The notes below the pieces were generated by a model that did not search any database, had not been told where the DNA came from, and saw nothing but the letters and a program-made list of their open reading frames with translations. Source: Mycobacterium barrassiae (GTDB taxonomy: Bacteria; Actinomycetota; Actinomycetes; Mycobacteriales; Mycobacteriaceae). Taken from it: a stretch of DNA of 64,000 nt. This document shows positions 27,114-35,879 of the stretch, piece by piece. The stretch covers positions 64,458 through 128,457 of the forward strand of contig NZ_JACKUK010000016.1 in NCBI RefSeq assembly GCF_025822765.1. The letters run 5' to 3'. Position numbers and translations under genes: made by a program. Position 1 is the first letter of the stretch. Each line of letters opens with the position of its first letter.

Positions 27114-27911
27114 GTGGCCATCGATCCGTCCAACATCCTGCTAACCGGTCGTGTCGCGGTGGTGACCGGCGGGGGAGCAGGGATCGGACGTGGTGTCGCA
27201 GCGGGTCTGGCGGCCTTCGGGGCCTCGGTCGCGATATGGGAACGCGACCCGGATACCTGCGCCTCGGCCGCCGAAAGCATTGGCGCACTGGGGATCGTCG
27301 TCGATGTCCGCGACAGCGAGCAGGTCGACGCGGCGCTGCAGCGCACTGTCGACGAACTCGGCGAGGTGTCGATCCTGGTCAACAATGCGGGCGGCACCTT
27401 CAAGGCGCCGCTATTGGAGACCAGTGAGAACGGGTGGGATGCGCTGTACCGGAGCAACCTTCGCCACGTGCTGCTATGCACCCAGCGGATCGCGAGGCGG
27501 CTGGTCGCGGCAGACACCGGGGGCAGCGTCATCAACGTGACGTCGATCGAGGGCGTGCGGGCGGCGCCGGGCTATGCGGCATACGCGGCGGCGAAGGCCG
27601 GCGTCGTCAACTTCACCAAGACCGCCGCCCTGGAGCTCGCGCCGCACGACATCCGGGTCAACGCCCTGGCCCCCGACCTGACCGTCACCGAGGGTCTCAT
27701 GCAGCTGTCACCGGGGCTCGACCCGGCCAACCAGCGGATGATTCCGATGGGCCGCGCCAGCCATGTCGACGAACTAGCCAGCGTCGCAGTCTTTCTCGCT
27801 TCGGACATGTCGGGCTACATCACCGGGCAGACCATCCACGTCGACGGCGGCACGCAAGCGTCGAGCGGCTGGTACCACCATCCGGAGACCGGCGAGTATC
27901 AGCTCGGCTAG
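27114..27911 (+). CDS. SDR oxidoreductase
   Basis: A 265-residue classical SDR. It has the TGGGAGIGRG cofactor loop near residue 18, NNAGGTF, and a YAAYAAAK segment providing the YxxxK pair. WERDPDT after the second strand and DV before the third suggest NAD(H). The start is GTG at 27114, nine bases after the CoA transferase. It is the last gene of the TetR-P450 operon and is followed by a palindrome (27925-27971). It probably dehydrogenates a hydroxyacyl-CoA or an alcohol intermediate, but the substrate cannot be told. Confidence 0.85.
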   Translation: MAIDPSNILLTGRVAVVTGGGAGIGRGVAAGLAAFGASVAIWERDPDTCASAAESIGALGIVVDVRDSEQVDAALQRTVDELGEVSILVNNAGGTFKAPLLETSENGWDALYRSNLRHVLLCTQRIARRLVAADTGGSVINVTSIEGVRAAPGYAAYAAAKAGVVNFTKTAALELAPHDIRVNALAPDLTVTEGLMQLSPGLDPANQRMIPMGRASHVDELASVAVFLASDMSGYITGQTIHVDGGTQASSGWYHHPETGEYQLG

Positions 27912-27924
27912 TGGCGGGTTGCCG

Positions 27925-27971
27925 CTAACGGGTTGATTACCCGCACCACATGCGTGCAATCAACCCGTTAG
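27925..27971. repeat. Palindrome between convergent genes (family C)
   Basis: CTAACGGGTTGATT (27925-27938) and its exact complement AATCAACCCGTTAG (27958-27971) flank a 19-base spacer. It sits between two convergent genes, and the right arm contains the TAA stop of the minus-strand SDR. A terminator role is plausible. Confidence 0.75.
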
Positions 27972-28801
27972 TGCGTCCAGCCCTCGGCGATCTGGTCTTC
28001 GAAGGCTCGGTCGATGCGCTCGAACCTGCGCTGGATCGACGCTCGTGCGGCCTGATGCGGGACGATGTAGAGCCGGTTGGCCAGGATCGCGTCGGCCGTC
28101 AGGCGCGCGACGTCTTCCGCCCGCACTTCCGGATCGGTTGACGCCGACGGCAACTCCTGTGGGGGCGCGGACGACGACGGCGGCCCATAGTCTGCGCTCC
28201 GGACGCGCTCGCTGTTGGCCATCAGGTCGGTCGCGACGATCATCGGGCACAGCACCGAAACACCGATGCCGTTGGCCCGCACCTCGCGTTGCAGCGTCTC
28301 AGCCAGCGCGACGACACCGTACTTGGCCACGCAATACGGACCGAGACCTACGTTGGGGATCAGCCCGGCGAACGACGATGTGAACACGATATGACTGTCG
28401 TCCTCCTGCGCGATCAGTCGCGGCAGAAACGCCTCGACGCCATGGATGGGCCCCCACAGATCGACGTCGATCACGAAGCGCCAGTCGTCGTGGCTGGTGT
28501 CCACGATCGAACCGGCGTACGCGATGCCGGCGTTGTTGAACACCACATGCACGGTGCCGAACACGTTGAACGCCTCGTCGGCGAGATGAACGACATCGTC
28601 GAGCTTGCGGGTGTCACAGACCACGCCGTGCACTTCGACCCCGTCGTTGCGCAGCGCCGAAATCGCCTCGGTCAGCCCCGCCTCGTTGATGTCGGCCAGC
28701 ATCAGGCGCGCGCCGCGTCGGGCGAACTCCTTTGCGGTCGCCAGGCCGATTCCGCTGGCCCCTCCGGTGATGACTGCTGAGCGCCCAAGGTAGTTGTCCA
28801 C
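27968..28801 (-). CDS. SDR oxidoreductase
   Basis: A 277-residue short-chain dehydrogenase with TGGASGIGLA near residue 13, ADINEAG after the second strand, NNAGIAY, and YCVAK as catalytic Tyr and Lys. The C terminus is extended past the substrate loop (about residues 205-277). The start is GTG at 28801. Its stop codon lies in the right arm of a palindrome. It follows the epimerase-like gene by 18 bases and is probably co-transcribed with it. The resemblance is to mycobacterial SDRs of unknown substrate. Confidence 0.83.
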   Translation of the reverse strand: MDNYLGRSAVITGGASGIGLATAKEFARRGARLMLADINEAGLTEAISALRNDGVEVHGVVCDTRKLDDVVHLADEAFNVFGTVHVVFNNAGIAYAGSIVDTSHDDWRFVIDVDLWGPIHGVEAFLPRLIAQEDDSHIVFTSSFAGLIPNVGLGPYCVAKYGVVALAETLQREVRANGIGVSVLCPMIVATDLMANSERVRSADYGPPSSSAPPQELPSASTDPEVRAEDVARLTADAILANRLYIVPHQAARASIQRRFERIDRAFEDQIAEGWTH

Positions 28802-28819
28802 GGCGCGAACACTATGCGG

Positions 28820-29896
28820 TCAGGCGGAGTCGGTCGGCCGAATCCACGTGGGGTCGCCCAAATGGGTGCGAATCGCGCCCCACGGATCGGCGTACTGCCC
28901 GGGCGCCTTCCAGTACACCCCGCGGCGTTTCATGACCTCCCGCACGATCGGCGTGATGAGGCGCGCCGGATGACGCTTCCATCCGAATTTGTCGGCGAGT
29001 TCGGCCATCATGTCCGACCACGAGTAGTGCTGGAACTGCAGTGCTTCCTGCGCGCGGGTGGTATCCATCCAGTCGGTCACGAACCAGTCGGTGGCGCTTT
29101 CGGGGTCACCGAATCGCCCGGGTGCGAACGCGCCGGGCATTCCCAACGCCGCGACGAGGTTCGACGAGAGGTCGCCGTAACAGGTGCGGTGCGAATCGTC
29201 GCCGGCGATCAAAAGGATCTCGCGCGCCACGTCCGCAGTGGTCGCGGCCGCGCAGGCCCACGCGACATCCCGGACGTCGACGGTCTGCACCCGGTTGTCG
29301 CTCGGCAGCGCGCTTTGGAACAGCATGGCGTCGGTGCTGAGCGGCAGCGCCGACAGATCGCTTGTGAGCACACCACCGAACCGCAGGACCACCCACTCCA
29401 GGCCCGACGATTGCACGATCTCCTCGGCTTCCGCCTTGGTGCCGCTGTAAATATCGCAGGGCCGCATCGGGTCGTTCGCGGTCAGCGGTGACGGAGTCAG
29501 GTGCGGATTGCGAGGGCCGAACACCGCATTGCTGGACGCGTGCACGAACCGGGGCGGATTCTGCTGCGCCTCGGCGATGCGGACAAGCGTCGCGGTCGCG
29601 TCGACGTTGACTCGCCGCGCCACCTTGGGGATCCGATAGATTGCGGGGGCGATGATCGCCGCCAGGTGGATGATCGCGGTCGGAGCTACCTCGGACACCA
29701 GGCGCTGGACCTGATCCGCGTCGGTGAGGTCGGCCCATCGGAACTCGGCGCCGGCGGGAAGCTTCGCCGCGGCCTTGCGGTTGGCCAGCGTATCGAGATC
29801 GGCGACGACCACCCGACGGCCGTCGGCCGCGAGGCGTCGCACGGTTGCGGAGCCGACCAGGCCGAAGCCGCCGGTGACGAGCACAACGTCGGTCAT
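28820..29896 (-). CDS. NAD-dependent epimerase/dehydratase (extended SDR)
   Basis: A 358-residue extended SDR. It has the TGGFGLVG loop near residue 9, VADLDT, and YSGTK as the active-site Tyr and Lys. The C-terminal half resembles the family's substrate domain. I chose the ATG at 29896 with GGGAG upstream, rather than an in-frame ATG nine codons earlier. It is divergent from the acyltransferase gene at 29998. An 11-bp palindrome (29939-29949) in between may be an operator. 3-beta-HSD-like activity is one option for this family in mycobacteria, but nothing here proves it. Confidence 0.8.
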   Translation of the reverse strand: MTDVVLVTGGFGLVGSATVRRLAADGRRVVVADLDTLANRKAAAKLPAGAEFRWADLTDADQVQRLVSEVAPTAIIHLAAIIAPAIYRIPKVARRVNVDATATLVRIAEAQQNPPRFVHASSNAVFGPRNPHLTPSPLTANDPMRPCDIYSGTKAEAEEIVQSSGLEWVVLRFGGVLTSDLSALPLSTDAMLFQSALPSDNRVQTVDVRDVAWACAAATTADVAREILLIAGDDSHRTCYGDLSSNLVAALGMPGAFAPGRFGDPESATDWFVTDWMDTTRAQEALQFQHYSWSDMMAELADKFGWKRHPARLITPIVREVMKRRGVYWKAPGQYADPWGAIRTHLGDPTWIRPTDSA

Positions 29897-29938
29897 TCGG
29901 CTCCCTACCTGCGGATATGACATTCTCTTTTTACGAAA

Positions 29939-29949
29939 GTATCATACTC
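29939..29949. promoter_or_regulatory. Small palindrome in a divergent promoter
   Basis: AGTATCATACT has 5-bp arms around a central C. It lies in the 101-base gap between the epimerase gene (-) and the acyltransferase gene (+). It may bind a repressor; no matching regulator gene is adjacent. Confidence 0.35.
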
Positions 29950-29997
29950 GGATCACCGGCCTGGTAGCTGGCCGCCAGAAGTGGGAACACGGACGCC

Positions 29998-30801
29998 ATG
30001 AGCAACGGGGTGGACAAGCCAGAGGTCGCCAAATGGGATCCCGGGTTCACCCGGCAGATCGTCAACCGGGTCGGCCCACTCATCAAGCGGTACTTCCGCG
30101 CCGAGGTCCGCGATCTGGATCGGATGCCCGGGGCCGGCGGCGCCCTTGTCGTGTCCAACCACTCCGGTGGCATGTTCACCCCCGACGTGCTGGTCTTCGC
30201 GCCGGAGTTCTACAAGCGGTTCGGCTTCGACCGTCCGGTCTACACACTCGGCCACGACGCGATCTTCGTCGGTCCGGTCGGGGACTTGCTGCATCGCGCA
30301 GGCGTCATCGAGGCGAACCCGGACAACGCCGCCCAGGCACTTCGGGACGGTGCCGTCGTGTTGGTGTTCCCGGGCGGCGACTACGACGCGTACCGTCCGA
30401 CCTTCACCGAGAACGTCGTCGACTTCAACGGCCGCAAGGGTTACGTGAGGACGGCCATCGAGGCCGGGGTGCCGATCGTGCCGATGGTCTCGATCGGTGC
30501 GCAGGAAACCCAACTGTTCCTCGCCCGCGGTGACTCGCTCGCCCGGCGGCTTGGGCTCAATCGGCTGCGGGCCGACATTCTGCCGATCAGCGTCGGCTTT
30601 CCGTTCGGCGTCTCGATCTTCTTCCCGCCGAACGTGCCGTTGCCGTCCAAGATCGTAACCCGGGTGCTCGATCCCATCGATATCGCGGCCGAGTTCGGCG
30701 ACGACCCCGATCTCGACATGGTCGATCTCCACGTTCGGGCCGTGATGCAGAAGGCGCTCGACGAACTCGCCCGCGAACGCCGCTTTCCTGTGCTTGGCTG
30801 A
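29998..30801 (+). CDS. Lysophospholipid/glycerol acyltransferase family protein
   Basis: A 267-residue acyltransferase. VVSNHSGGMFTPD (His55 the presumed catalytic base) and VFPGGDYDAYRP match the DGAT2/PlsC-like subgroup found in mycobacteria. It would transfer an acyl group from acyl-CoA to a lipid hydroxyl at the membrane. It is followed after 6 bases by an acyl-CoA synthetase gene, and a WS/DGAT gene converges on the pair. From memory, this acyltransferase, FadD12 and DGAT arrangement also occurs in the M. tuberculosis Rv1425-Rv1428c region. Lipid storage or modification is the likely role. Confidence 0.82.
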   Translation: MSNGVDKPEVAKWDPGFTRQIVNRVGPLIKRYFRAEVRDLDRMPGAGGALVVSNHSGGMFTPDVLVFAPEFYKRFGFDRPVYTLGHDAIFVGPVGDLLHRAGVIEANPDNAAQALRDGAVVLVFPGGDYDAYRPTFTENVVDFNGRKGYVRTAIEAGVPIVPMVSIGAQETQLFLARGDSLARRLGLNRLRADILPISVGFPFGVSIFFPPNVPLPSKIVTRVLDPIDIAAEFGDDPDLDMVDLHVRAVMQKALDELARERRFPVLG

Positions 30802-30807
30802 CGGATC

Positions 30808-32400
30808 GTGGCCGACACTCTAGGACTTCTGCAGACTCTCTGGCGCGCACGACTGGTCGCCCCGATGCGTCCGGACCGCTATCTGCGGATGGGCGCTGCG
30901 GTGCGCAGGGCCGGGATGACCGCCACCGTGGGATTCGCCATTGCCGCGCAGCGCTGCCCCGATCGGCCCGGGCTGATCGACGAGCGCGGTACGTTGACGT
31001 GGCGCGAGCTCGACGACCGTTGCGACGCGTTGGCGGCCGCGCTCCAGGAGATGGGACCCCCGAAAACCATTGCGGTGATGTGCCGTAACCATCGGGGCTT
31101 CATCGAGGCGCTCGTCGGTTCGAACCGAGTCGGCTCCGACGTGCTGCTGCTCAACACCTCGTTCGCGGGCCCTGCGCTGGCGGAGGTCGTCGAACGCGAG
31201 GGCGCCGACGTCGTGATCTACGACGAGGAGTTCACCGCGATCGTCGACCGGGCGCTCGAGGGTAGGCCCGACACCACGCGCATCCTGGGCTGGACCGATC
31301 GCAGCGATTTGCCGCTGACGGTGGACAACTTGATCGAAGGCCACCACGGCCAGCGGCCCAAGCCCAGCGAGCGCAAGAGCGACATCATTCTGCTCACCTC
31401 GGGGACGACGGGAACACCCAAGGGCGCCAAGCGTTCTGCAGGCAGCGGTGGTACGGGTGACCTGAAGGCGGTGCTCGACCGCACGCCGTGGCGTGCCGAG
31501 GAGCCGATCGTCATTGTCGCGCCGATGTTCCACGCGTGGGGCTTCTCGCAGTTGTTGTTCGCGGCACTGCTGGCGTGTCCGATCGTCACGCGGCGCAAGT
31601 TCGATCCCGAAGCGACGCTGGACCTCATCGACCGCTACCAGGCGACGGGCCTCGCGGTGGTCCCGGTCATGTTCGACCGGATCATGGATCTGCCCGACGA
31701 GGTGCGCAACCGCTACAGCGCCAAGTCGTTACGCTTCGCCACCGCGTCGGGATCGCGGATGCGCCCCGATGTGGTGATCAAGTTCATGGATCAGTTCGGT
31801 GACGTGATTTACAACAACTACAACGCCACCGAGGCGGGAATGATCGCGACCGCGACACCGCAGGATCTACGAGCGGCGCCCGACACCGCGGGAAAGCCGG
31901 CTGACGGCACTGAAATTCGTATCTACGACGACACCTTCAACGAGGTGCCCGCGGGGGAGACGGGGCGGATCTTCGTCCGCAGCGGCACCCTCTTCGACGG
32001 CTATACGTCGGGGAACACCAAGGACTTCCATGACGGCTTCATGTCATCGGGGGACGTGGGCTACCTCGATGCGGCGGGCCGACTGTTCGTGGTTGGCCGC
32101 GACGACGAGATGATCGTCTCCGGTGGCGAGAACGTGTACCCGATCGAGGTCGAGAAGACGCTGGCGGCGCACGACGACGTGGCCGAGGCAGCGGTTCTCG
32201 GAGTGGACGACGAGCAGTACGGGCAACGGCTCGTCGCGTTCGTGGTGCTCGAGGCTGGTGCGTCGACGACACCGGAGGAGCTCAAGCAACACGTGCGGGA
32301 GAATCTCGCGAATTACAAAGTGCCGCGCGAGATCACGGTGCTCGACGAGTTGCCGCGGGGCAGCACCGGAAAGATTCTGCGCAACGAACTGCGCCCGTGA
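30808..32400 (+). CDS. Acyl-CoA synthetase (AMP-binding, FadD12-like)
   Basis: A 530-residue ANL-family ligase. The AMP-binding loop is LLTSGTTGTPKGAK near residue 200. YNNYNATEAGM is the family's A5 motif, SSGDVGYLDAAGRLFVVGRDDEMIVSGGENVYP the hinge region, and the C-terminal lysine lies in GSTGKILRNEL. It converts a fatty or related acid to its CoA thioester using ATP. The start is GTG at 30808. It is coupled to the acyltransferase upstream and ends 2 bases from the convergent WS/DGAT stop. The resemblance to FadD12 is by overall pattern and neighbourhood. Confidence 0.88.
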   Translation: MADTLGLLQTLWRARLVAPMRPDRYLRMGAAVRRAGMTATVGFAIAAQRCPDRPGLIDERGTLTWRELDDRCDALAAALQEMGPPKTIAVMCRNHRGFIEALVGSNRVGSDVLLLNTSFAGPALAEVVEREGADVVIYDEEFTAIVDRALEGRPDTTRILGWTDRSDLPLTVDNLIEGHHGQRPKPSERKSDIILLTSGTTGTPKGAKRSAGSGGTGDLKAVLDRTPWRAEEPIVIVAPMFHAWGFSQLLFAALLACPIVTRRKFDPEATLDLIDRYQATGLAVVPVMFDRIMDLPDEVRNRYSAKSLRFATASGSRMRPDVVIKFMDQFGDVIYNNYNATEAGMIATATPQDLRAAPDTAGKPADGTEIRIYDDTFNEVPAGETGRIFVRSGTLFDGYTSGNTKDFHDGFMSSGDVGYLDAAGRLFVVGRDDEMIVSGGENVYPIEVEKTLAAHDDVAEAAVLGVDDEQYGQRLVAFVVLEAGASTTPEELKQHVRENLANYKVPREITVLDELPRGSTGKILRNELRP

Positions 32401-32401
32401 C

Positions 32402-33817
32402 TTAGGTTGCCGCGGGCGCGGGCGCCATCGCGGTGTCGACGGCGCGCAGCGGTGGCAGCCCGGCAGCCGACCGGATTTCTGTCAGACCGTGGATCATCGC
32501 GTCGGTGGCCTCATGGATGTCGTTGAACGTCTGATCGTCGGACAGGATCGAGATGTCCACCTGGTCGACGTAGCTCCACACCGTCATGTTGAACGCACTG
32601 CCCGCCGAGAGCACACCGATCGAGTAGATCTCGCTGACCGGCGCGCCGCCGATGTGGCCACGCTCGCGTGGACCGGGCACGCTGGACACCGCGACGTTCA
32701 TGAGCCTGTTGTGTGCGGCGCGCTTGGCCTGCCACCGCAGCACCGCCGGGGTCAGCGGCGGCGGCAGGTATTCCATCAGCTGACCCTGCAACTTCGGTCC
32801 GAGCAGTTCGTAGTTCTCCTTCGCCCGGGCGGTCGACAGCGAGGTCAACCGCACCCGCTCGAGCGGATCGTCGATGTGGACCGGCAACGACACCGAGAGT
32901 CCGCCGATCTCGTTGCCTGTCACGCGATCCGGTGACAGGTCGGTGCTGACGGGCACCGACGCCATCAGCGGTCGGTCGGCGCGCCCGTCGTACCGCAGGA
33001 GCAGTTCGCGGAGGCCGCCGGCGGCGGTGGCCAGCACGATGTCATTGAACGTGACGTCCAGCCGCTTGGCCGTCTCCTTGACGTCGGCCAGCGACAGCGA
33101 CGCGGTGGCGAAGGTCCGCCCGGGGGAGATGACGTGGTTGAGGAACGTCGGTGGGGTCTGGAACATCTTCGCCAGATCGGGATGGTCGCTGCGCTCTTTG
33201 GCGCGTCGCCGCAGCCGGGCGGCTCCTTTGGCTGCATCGCGCGCCAGTCGGGGTAGCGCAGCGACGTGTGCGACGTGGTCGCGCATCGCTTCCTTGACCA
33301 ACTCGTTCGACGACGGCGGCTCGCACGTCGCGTACTCGTCGCATTCGTCTTGCGCCGACCCCGTGAGGTCCATCAACCGGGCGAGCAGATTGGCCGACGC
33401 CACCCCGTCGGCCAGGGTGTGGTGCACCTTGCCGATGAGCGCGAAACGGTCGTCGGCCATGCCCTCGGCGAAGTGGAACTCCCACAGGGGCCGTGTGCGG
33501 TCCAGCGGTGTGCTCGCAATCCGGCCGATCACCTCGTCGAGTTCACGCCTGCCGCCCGGCGCCGGCACTTGCACGCGGCGCAGGTGATAGTCGAGGTCGA
33601 CCGGGCAGTCCTCCAACCACATCGGGTGGTGCAGTTTCAGTGGGATGTCGATGAGCCGGTACCGCAGCGGGTCGAGCAGGTGCAGGCGGCGGGCGATGGT
33701 CCTGCGGAACACGTCGAAGGTGAACTCACCCTCGTAGTCAGCCGCGTGGACGATCGCCACCTTCAGCGTGTGGGTATGGAGATTCGGCGTCTCGCTGTAC
33801 AACAGCATCGCGTCCAT
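32402..33817 (-). CDS. Wax ester synthase/diacylglycerol acyltransferase (WS/DGAT)
   Basis: A 471-residue (or slightly longer) WS/DGAT. The catalytic HHTLADG motif (HHxxxDG) lies near residue 131, and PLWEFHF precedes it. Family members usually begin MKRLNGMDAMLLYSET. Here the matching codon before KRLNGMDAM is CTG (33833-33835) behind a G-rich stretch, so the true start may be CTG at 33835, giving 477 residues; 33817 is the first ATG. It makes storage lipid by joining acyl-CoA to an alcohol or diacylglycerol. It converges with the FadD gene with only 1 base between the stops. Confidence 0.88.
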   Translation of the reverse strand: MDAMLLYSETPNLHTHTLKVAIVHAADYEGEFTFDVFRRTIARRLHLLDPLRYRLIDIPLKLHHPMWLEDCPVDLDYHLRRVQVPAPGGRRELDEVIGRIASTPLDRTRPLWEFHFAEGMADDRFALIGKVHHTLADGVASANLLARLMDLTGSAQDECDEYATCEPPSSNELVKEAMRDHVAHVAALPRLARDAAKGAARLRRRAKERSDHPDLAKMFQTPPTFLNHVISPGRTFATASLSLADVKETAKRLDVTFNDIVLATAAGGLRELLLRYDGRADRPLMASVPVSTDLSPDRVTGNEIGGLSVSLPVHIDDPLERVRLTSLSTARAKENYELLGPKLQGQLMEYLPPPLTPAVLRWQAKRAAHNRLMNVAVSSVPGPRERGHIGGAPVSEIYSIGVLSAGSAFNMTVWSYVDQVDISILSDDQTFNDIHEATDAMIHGLTEIRSAAGLPPLRAVDTAMAPAPAAT

Positions 33818-33905
33818 ACCATTGAGTCGCTTCAGATCCCACCCCCGTTCGGACGGGTCTATGCAACCACCGTCCGGCCATGATCGGGGGCTTTCTGCGA
33901 ATGAC

Positions 33906-34991
33906 CTATGTGCTGATCGCGTCCAGCGCCGCGCGCGTCTCCAGATCGATGAACGCCGCCGAATACCGCTGCGCCAGCGTGACCGAGATGGCCGCGGTCT
34001 GCCAGGCATCACCGCCCGACGACGTCGCCATCCAGATCGCCAGCCCGTGGGCTACCGACGCGCGGTAGCGCAGCCACACCTCGTCGGCGCTCGGCATCTC
34101 GTCGGCGGGCAGCGCGAGCGCGTTGCGGTACTCCTCGAGCAGGTCGCGCTCGGCCGTGCGGCGGTCCTCGATGGTCAGCGCGCCCTGCAGAAAGTAACCG
34201 AGGTCCAGCGACCAGTTGCCCCGGCGGGCCATCTGCCAGTCGAGGAACCCGACTTTGTCGCCGGGGGAGTCGTCGGGCAGCACGTAGGTGTTGCCGATGT
34301 GGGGATCGCCGTGCAGCAACGTCTGCACAGAGGTGGTGAGGGTGCCGATGTAGCGCGCCCAGATGTCGATGAAGAGCTCGGTTCCGTTGAGCGCGAGAAT
34401 CTCCGGCGCCACGGTGTCGCCCAGCCGTTCATGGGCGATGTGTAACGGCGCATATTGCATGCCCTCGAATGCGACGAACGGTTCGAGCCAGCCCAGCGCG
34501 GGCTCGGCGGCCACCCGTTCGCCCCAGAACCGACTGTGCATCCTGGCCAGGCCGCGAACCCCGTTGGCCACCTGGTCGACGGTCATCGGCCGGGTCGAGT
34601 CGCGTGGATCGGCACCGCGCGCGACGACGTCCTCCATGATCATCACGAAGTCCGAGCGGTCCTCGTCGATGAGCGCGGTGTACACGGTCGGATGGTCGAG
34701 CGGCAACTCGACCCCGCAGGTGAACAGCCGCGGCTCGTGATAGAGCCCGCTGGTCAATGCGACGAGCTCGGCATGGTCGGGGTCGACCGCCTTGGCGAAC
34801 ACCGTCGCCGGTCCAGAGCCCTCCGCGTACATCAGCGCCAGGCGTGCACGCCGGTTGGTGCCGTCGTCGCGCAGTGCGACGCGCACATCGTCCACGACGG
34901 CACCCGGATGATGACGCGACAGCGCCACCGTCATCCAGTCCGGGGTGATGTCATCCCAGCCGCGCGGCAGCGACAGCTCCGCGACAGTCAC
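33906..34991 (-). CDS. APH-type phosphotransferase family protein
   Basis: A 361-residue protein with the aminoglycoside-phosphotransferase/choline-kinase fold. It has LLHGDPHIGN (catalytic loop) near residue 225 and KVGFLDWQMAR (metal-binding Asp) near 245. Such proteins phosphorylate small hydroxylated molecules. Beside catabolic genes the comparison is with 4-hydroxyacyl-CoA kinases rather than antibiotic resistance. The start is GTG at 34991, 11 bases after a mycofactocin-type SDR gene with which it is probably co-transcribed. A second APH protein is encoded at 60153-61178. Confidence 0.8.
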   Translation of the reverse strand: MTVAELSLPRGWDDITPDWMTVALSRHHPGAVVDDVRVALRDDGTNRRARLALMYAEGSGPATVFAKAVDPDHAELVALTSGLYHEPRLFTCGVELPLDHPTVYTALIDEDRSDFVMIMEDVVARGADPRDSTRPMTVDQVANGVRGLARMHSRFWGERVAAEPALGWLEPFVAFEGMQYAPLHIAHERLGDTVAPEILALNGTELFIDIWARYIGTLTTSVQTLLHGDPHIGNTYVLPDDSPGDKVGFLDWQMARRGNWSLDLGYFLQGALTIEDRRTAERDLLEEYRNALALPADEMPSADEVWLRYRASVAHGLAIWMATSSGGDAWQTAAISVTLAQRYSAAFIDLETRAALDAIST

Positions 34992-35002
34992 AGTGAGGTG
35001 CC

Positions 35003-35842
35003 CTACTTCAGGCAGCTGCCGCCGTCGACCGGCAGCGTCACGCCGGTGATGTAACGCGCCTCGTCGGATGCGAGGAACAGCACCGCGTTGGCGATGTCCT
35101 CCGGCTCGACCCAACCGATCGGCAGCGTGTGCATCAGCTGGCCGACGACCTTCATGTCGTCCGGGCCCGGGTTCTCCAGGTCGGGGCGGAAGAGCTTCAT
35201 CGTCGGCTCATTCATGAACAGCGGGGTGTTCACGTTCGTCGGATGCACCGAGTTGACGCGGATGTTCTGTGCGCCGAGTTCGACGGCGAAGGTCCGCATC
35301 AGGCCCACCACACCGTGCTTGGCGGCGACGTAGTGGCCGGTGTGCGGGTAGGCCTTCAGGCCGCCGACCGAACTGGTCAAGATGATCGAGCCGCCGCGGC
35401 CACCCGCAAGGATATGTGGCACACCGGCTTTCACGGTCTTCCATACGCCGCCGAGGTTGACGTCGATCATGGCGGTCCAGTCTGTTTCGCTGGTCTTGTC
35501 CAGCGTCTGACCGCCGTTACCGATGCCTGCGTTGGCGACGATGACGTCTAGCCGGCCCAACTGCTCGACACCGGTGTCGACCGCCGCCTTCAAGGCGTCG
35601 TAGTCGCGGACGTCGACCTCGGCGGTGTAGATGCGGCGGTTGTGGCCCTTCACCAGATCTGCGGTCTCGGCCAGATCCTCGGGCGTCGACGGCTCGATCA
35701 GCTCGACGGTATCGACCTTCTTGCAGATGTCGACGGCGATGATGTCGGCGCCCTCCTGCGCCAACCGCACCGCATGCGCGCGGCCCTGTCCGCGTGCCGC
35801 GCCGGTGATGAACGCTACCTTGCCTTCTACGCGACCTGCCAT
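35003..35842 (-). CDS. Mycofactocin-type SDR oxidoreductase
   Basis: A 279-residue SDR of the class expected to work with the redox peptide mycofactocin. It begins MAGRVEGKVAFITGAARGQG, has a long insert after the second strand (KKVDTVELIEPSTPEDL), and uses YVAAK as the catalytic pair. Family members hold NAD tightly and pass electrons to mycofactocin; carveol dehydrogenase is an example. It is the same length as, and about 75-80 percent identical by eye to, the SDR at 54897-55736. It lies between an APH kinase gene and a P450 gene on one transcript. No mft biosynthesis genes are present here. Confidence 0.87.
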   Translation of the reverse strand: MAGRVEGKVAFITGAARGQGRAHAVRLAQEGADIIAVDICKKVDTVELIEPSTPEDLAETADLVKGHNRRIYTAEVDVRDYDALKAAVDTGVEQLGRLDVIVANAGIGNGGQTLDKTSETDWTAMIDVNLGGVWKTVKAGVPHILAGGRGGSIILTSSVGGLKAYPHTGHYVAAKHGVVGLMRTFAVELGAQNIRVNSVHPTNVNTPLFMNEPTMKLFRPDLENPGPDDMKVVGQLMHTLPIGWVEPEDIANAVLFLASDEARYITGVTLPVDGGSCLK

Positions 35843-35879
35843 GTCTTTCAGTCCTTTTGGTGTTGTTGGGTTATCGAAT

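Noticed and set aside
33850-33876. CGGACGG and CCGTCCG inverted repeat as a terminator after the kinase gene
   Set aside because: No T-run follows on the relevant strand, and it could equally be an operator for the WS/DGAT gene.
33906-34991. An aminoglycoside-resistance gene
   Set aside because: The APH fold is shared by metabolic kinases, and the neighbours are SDR and P450 catabolic genes.
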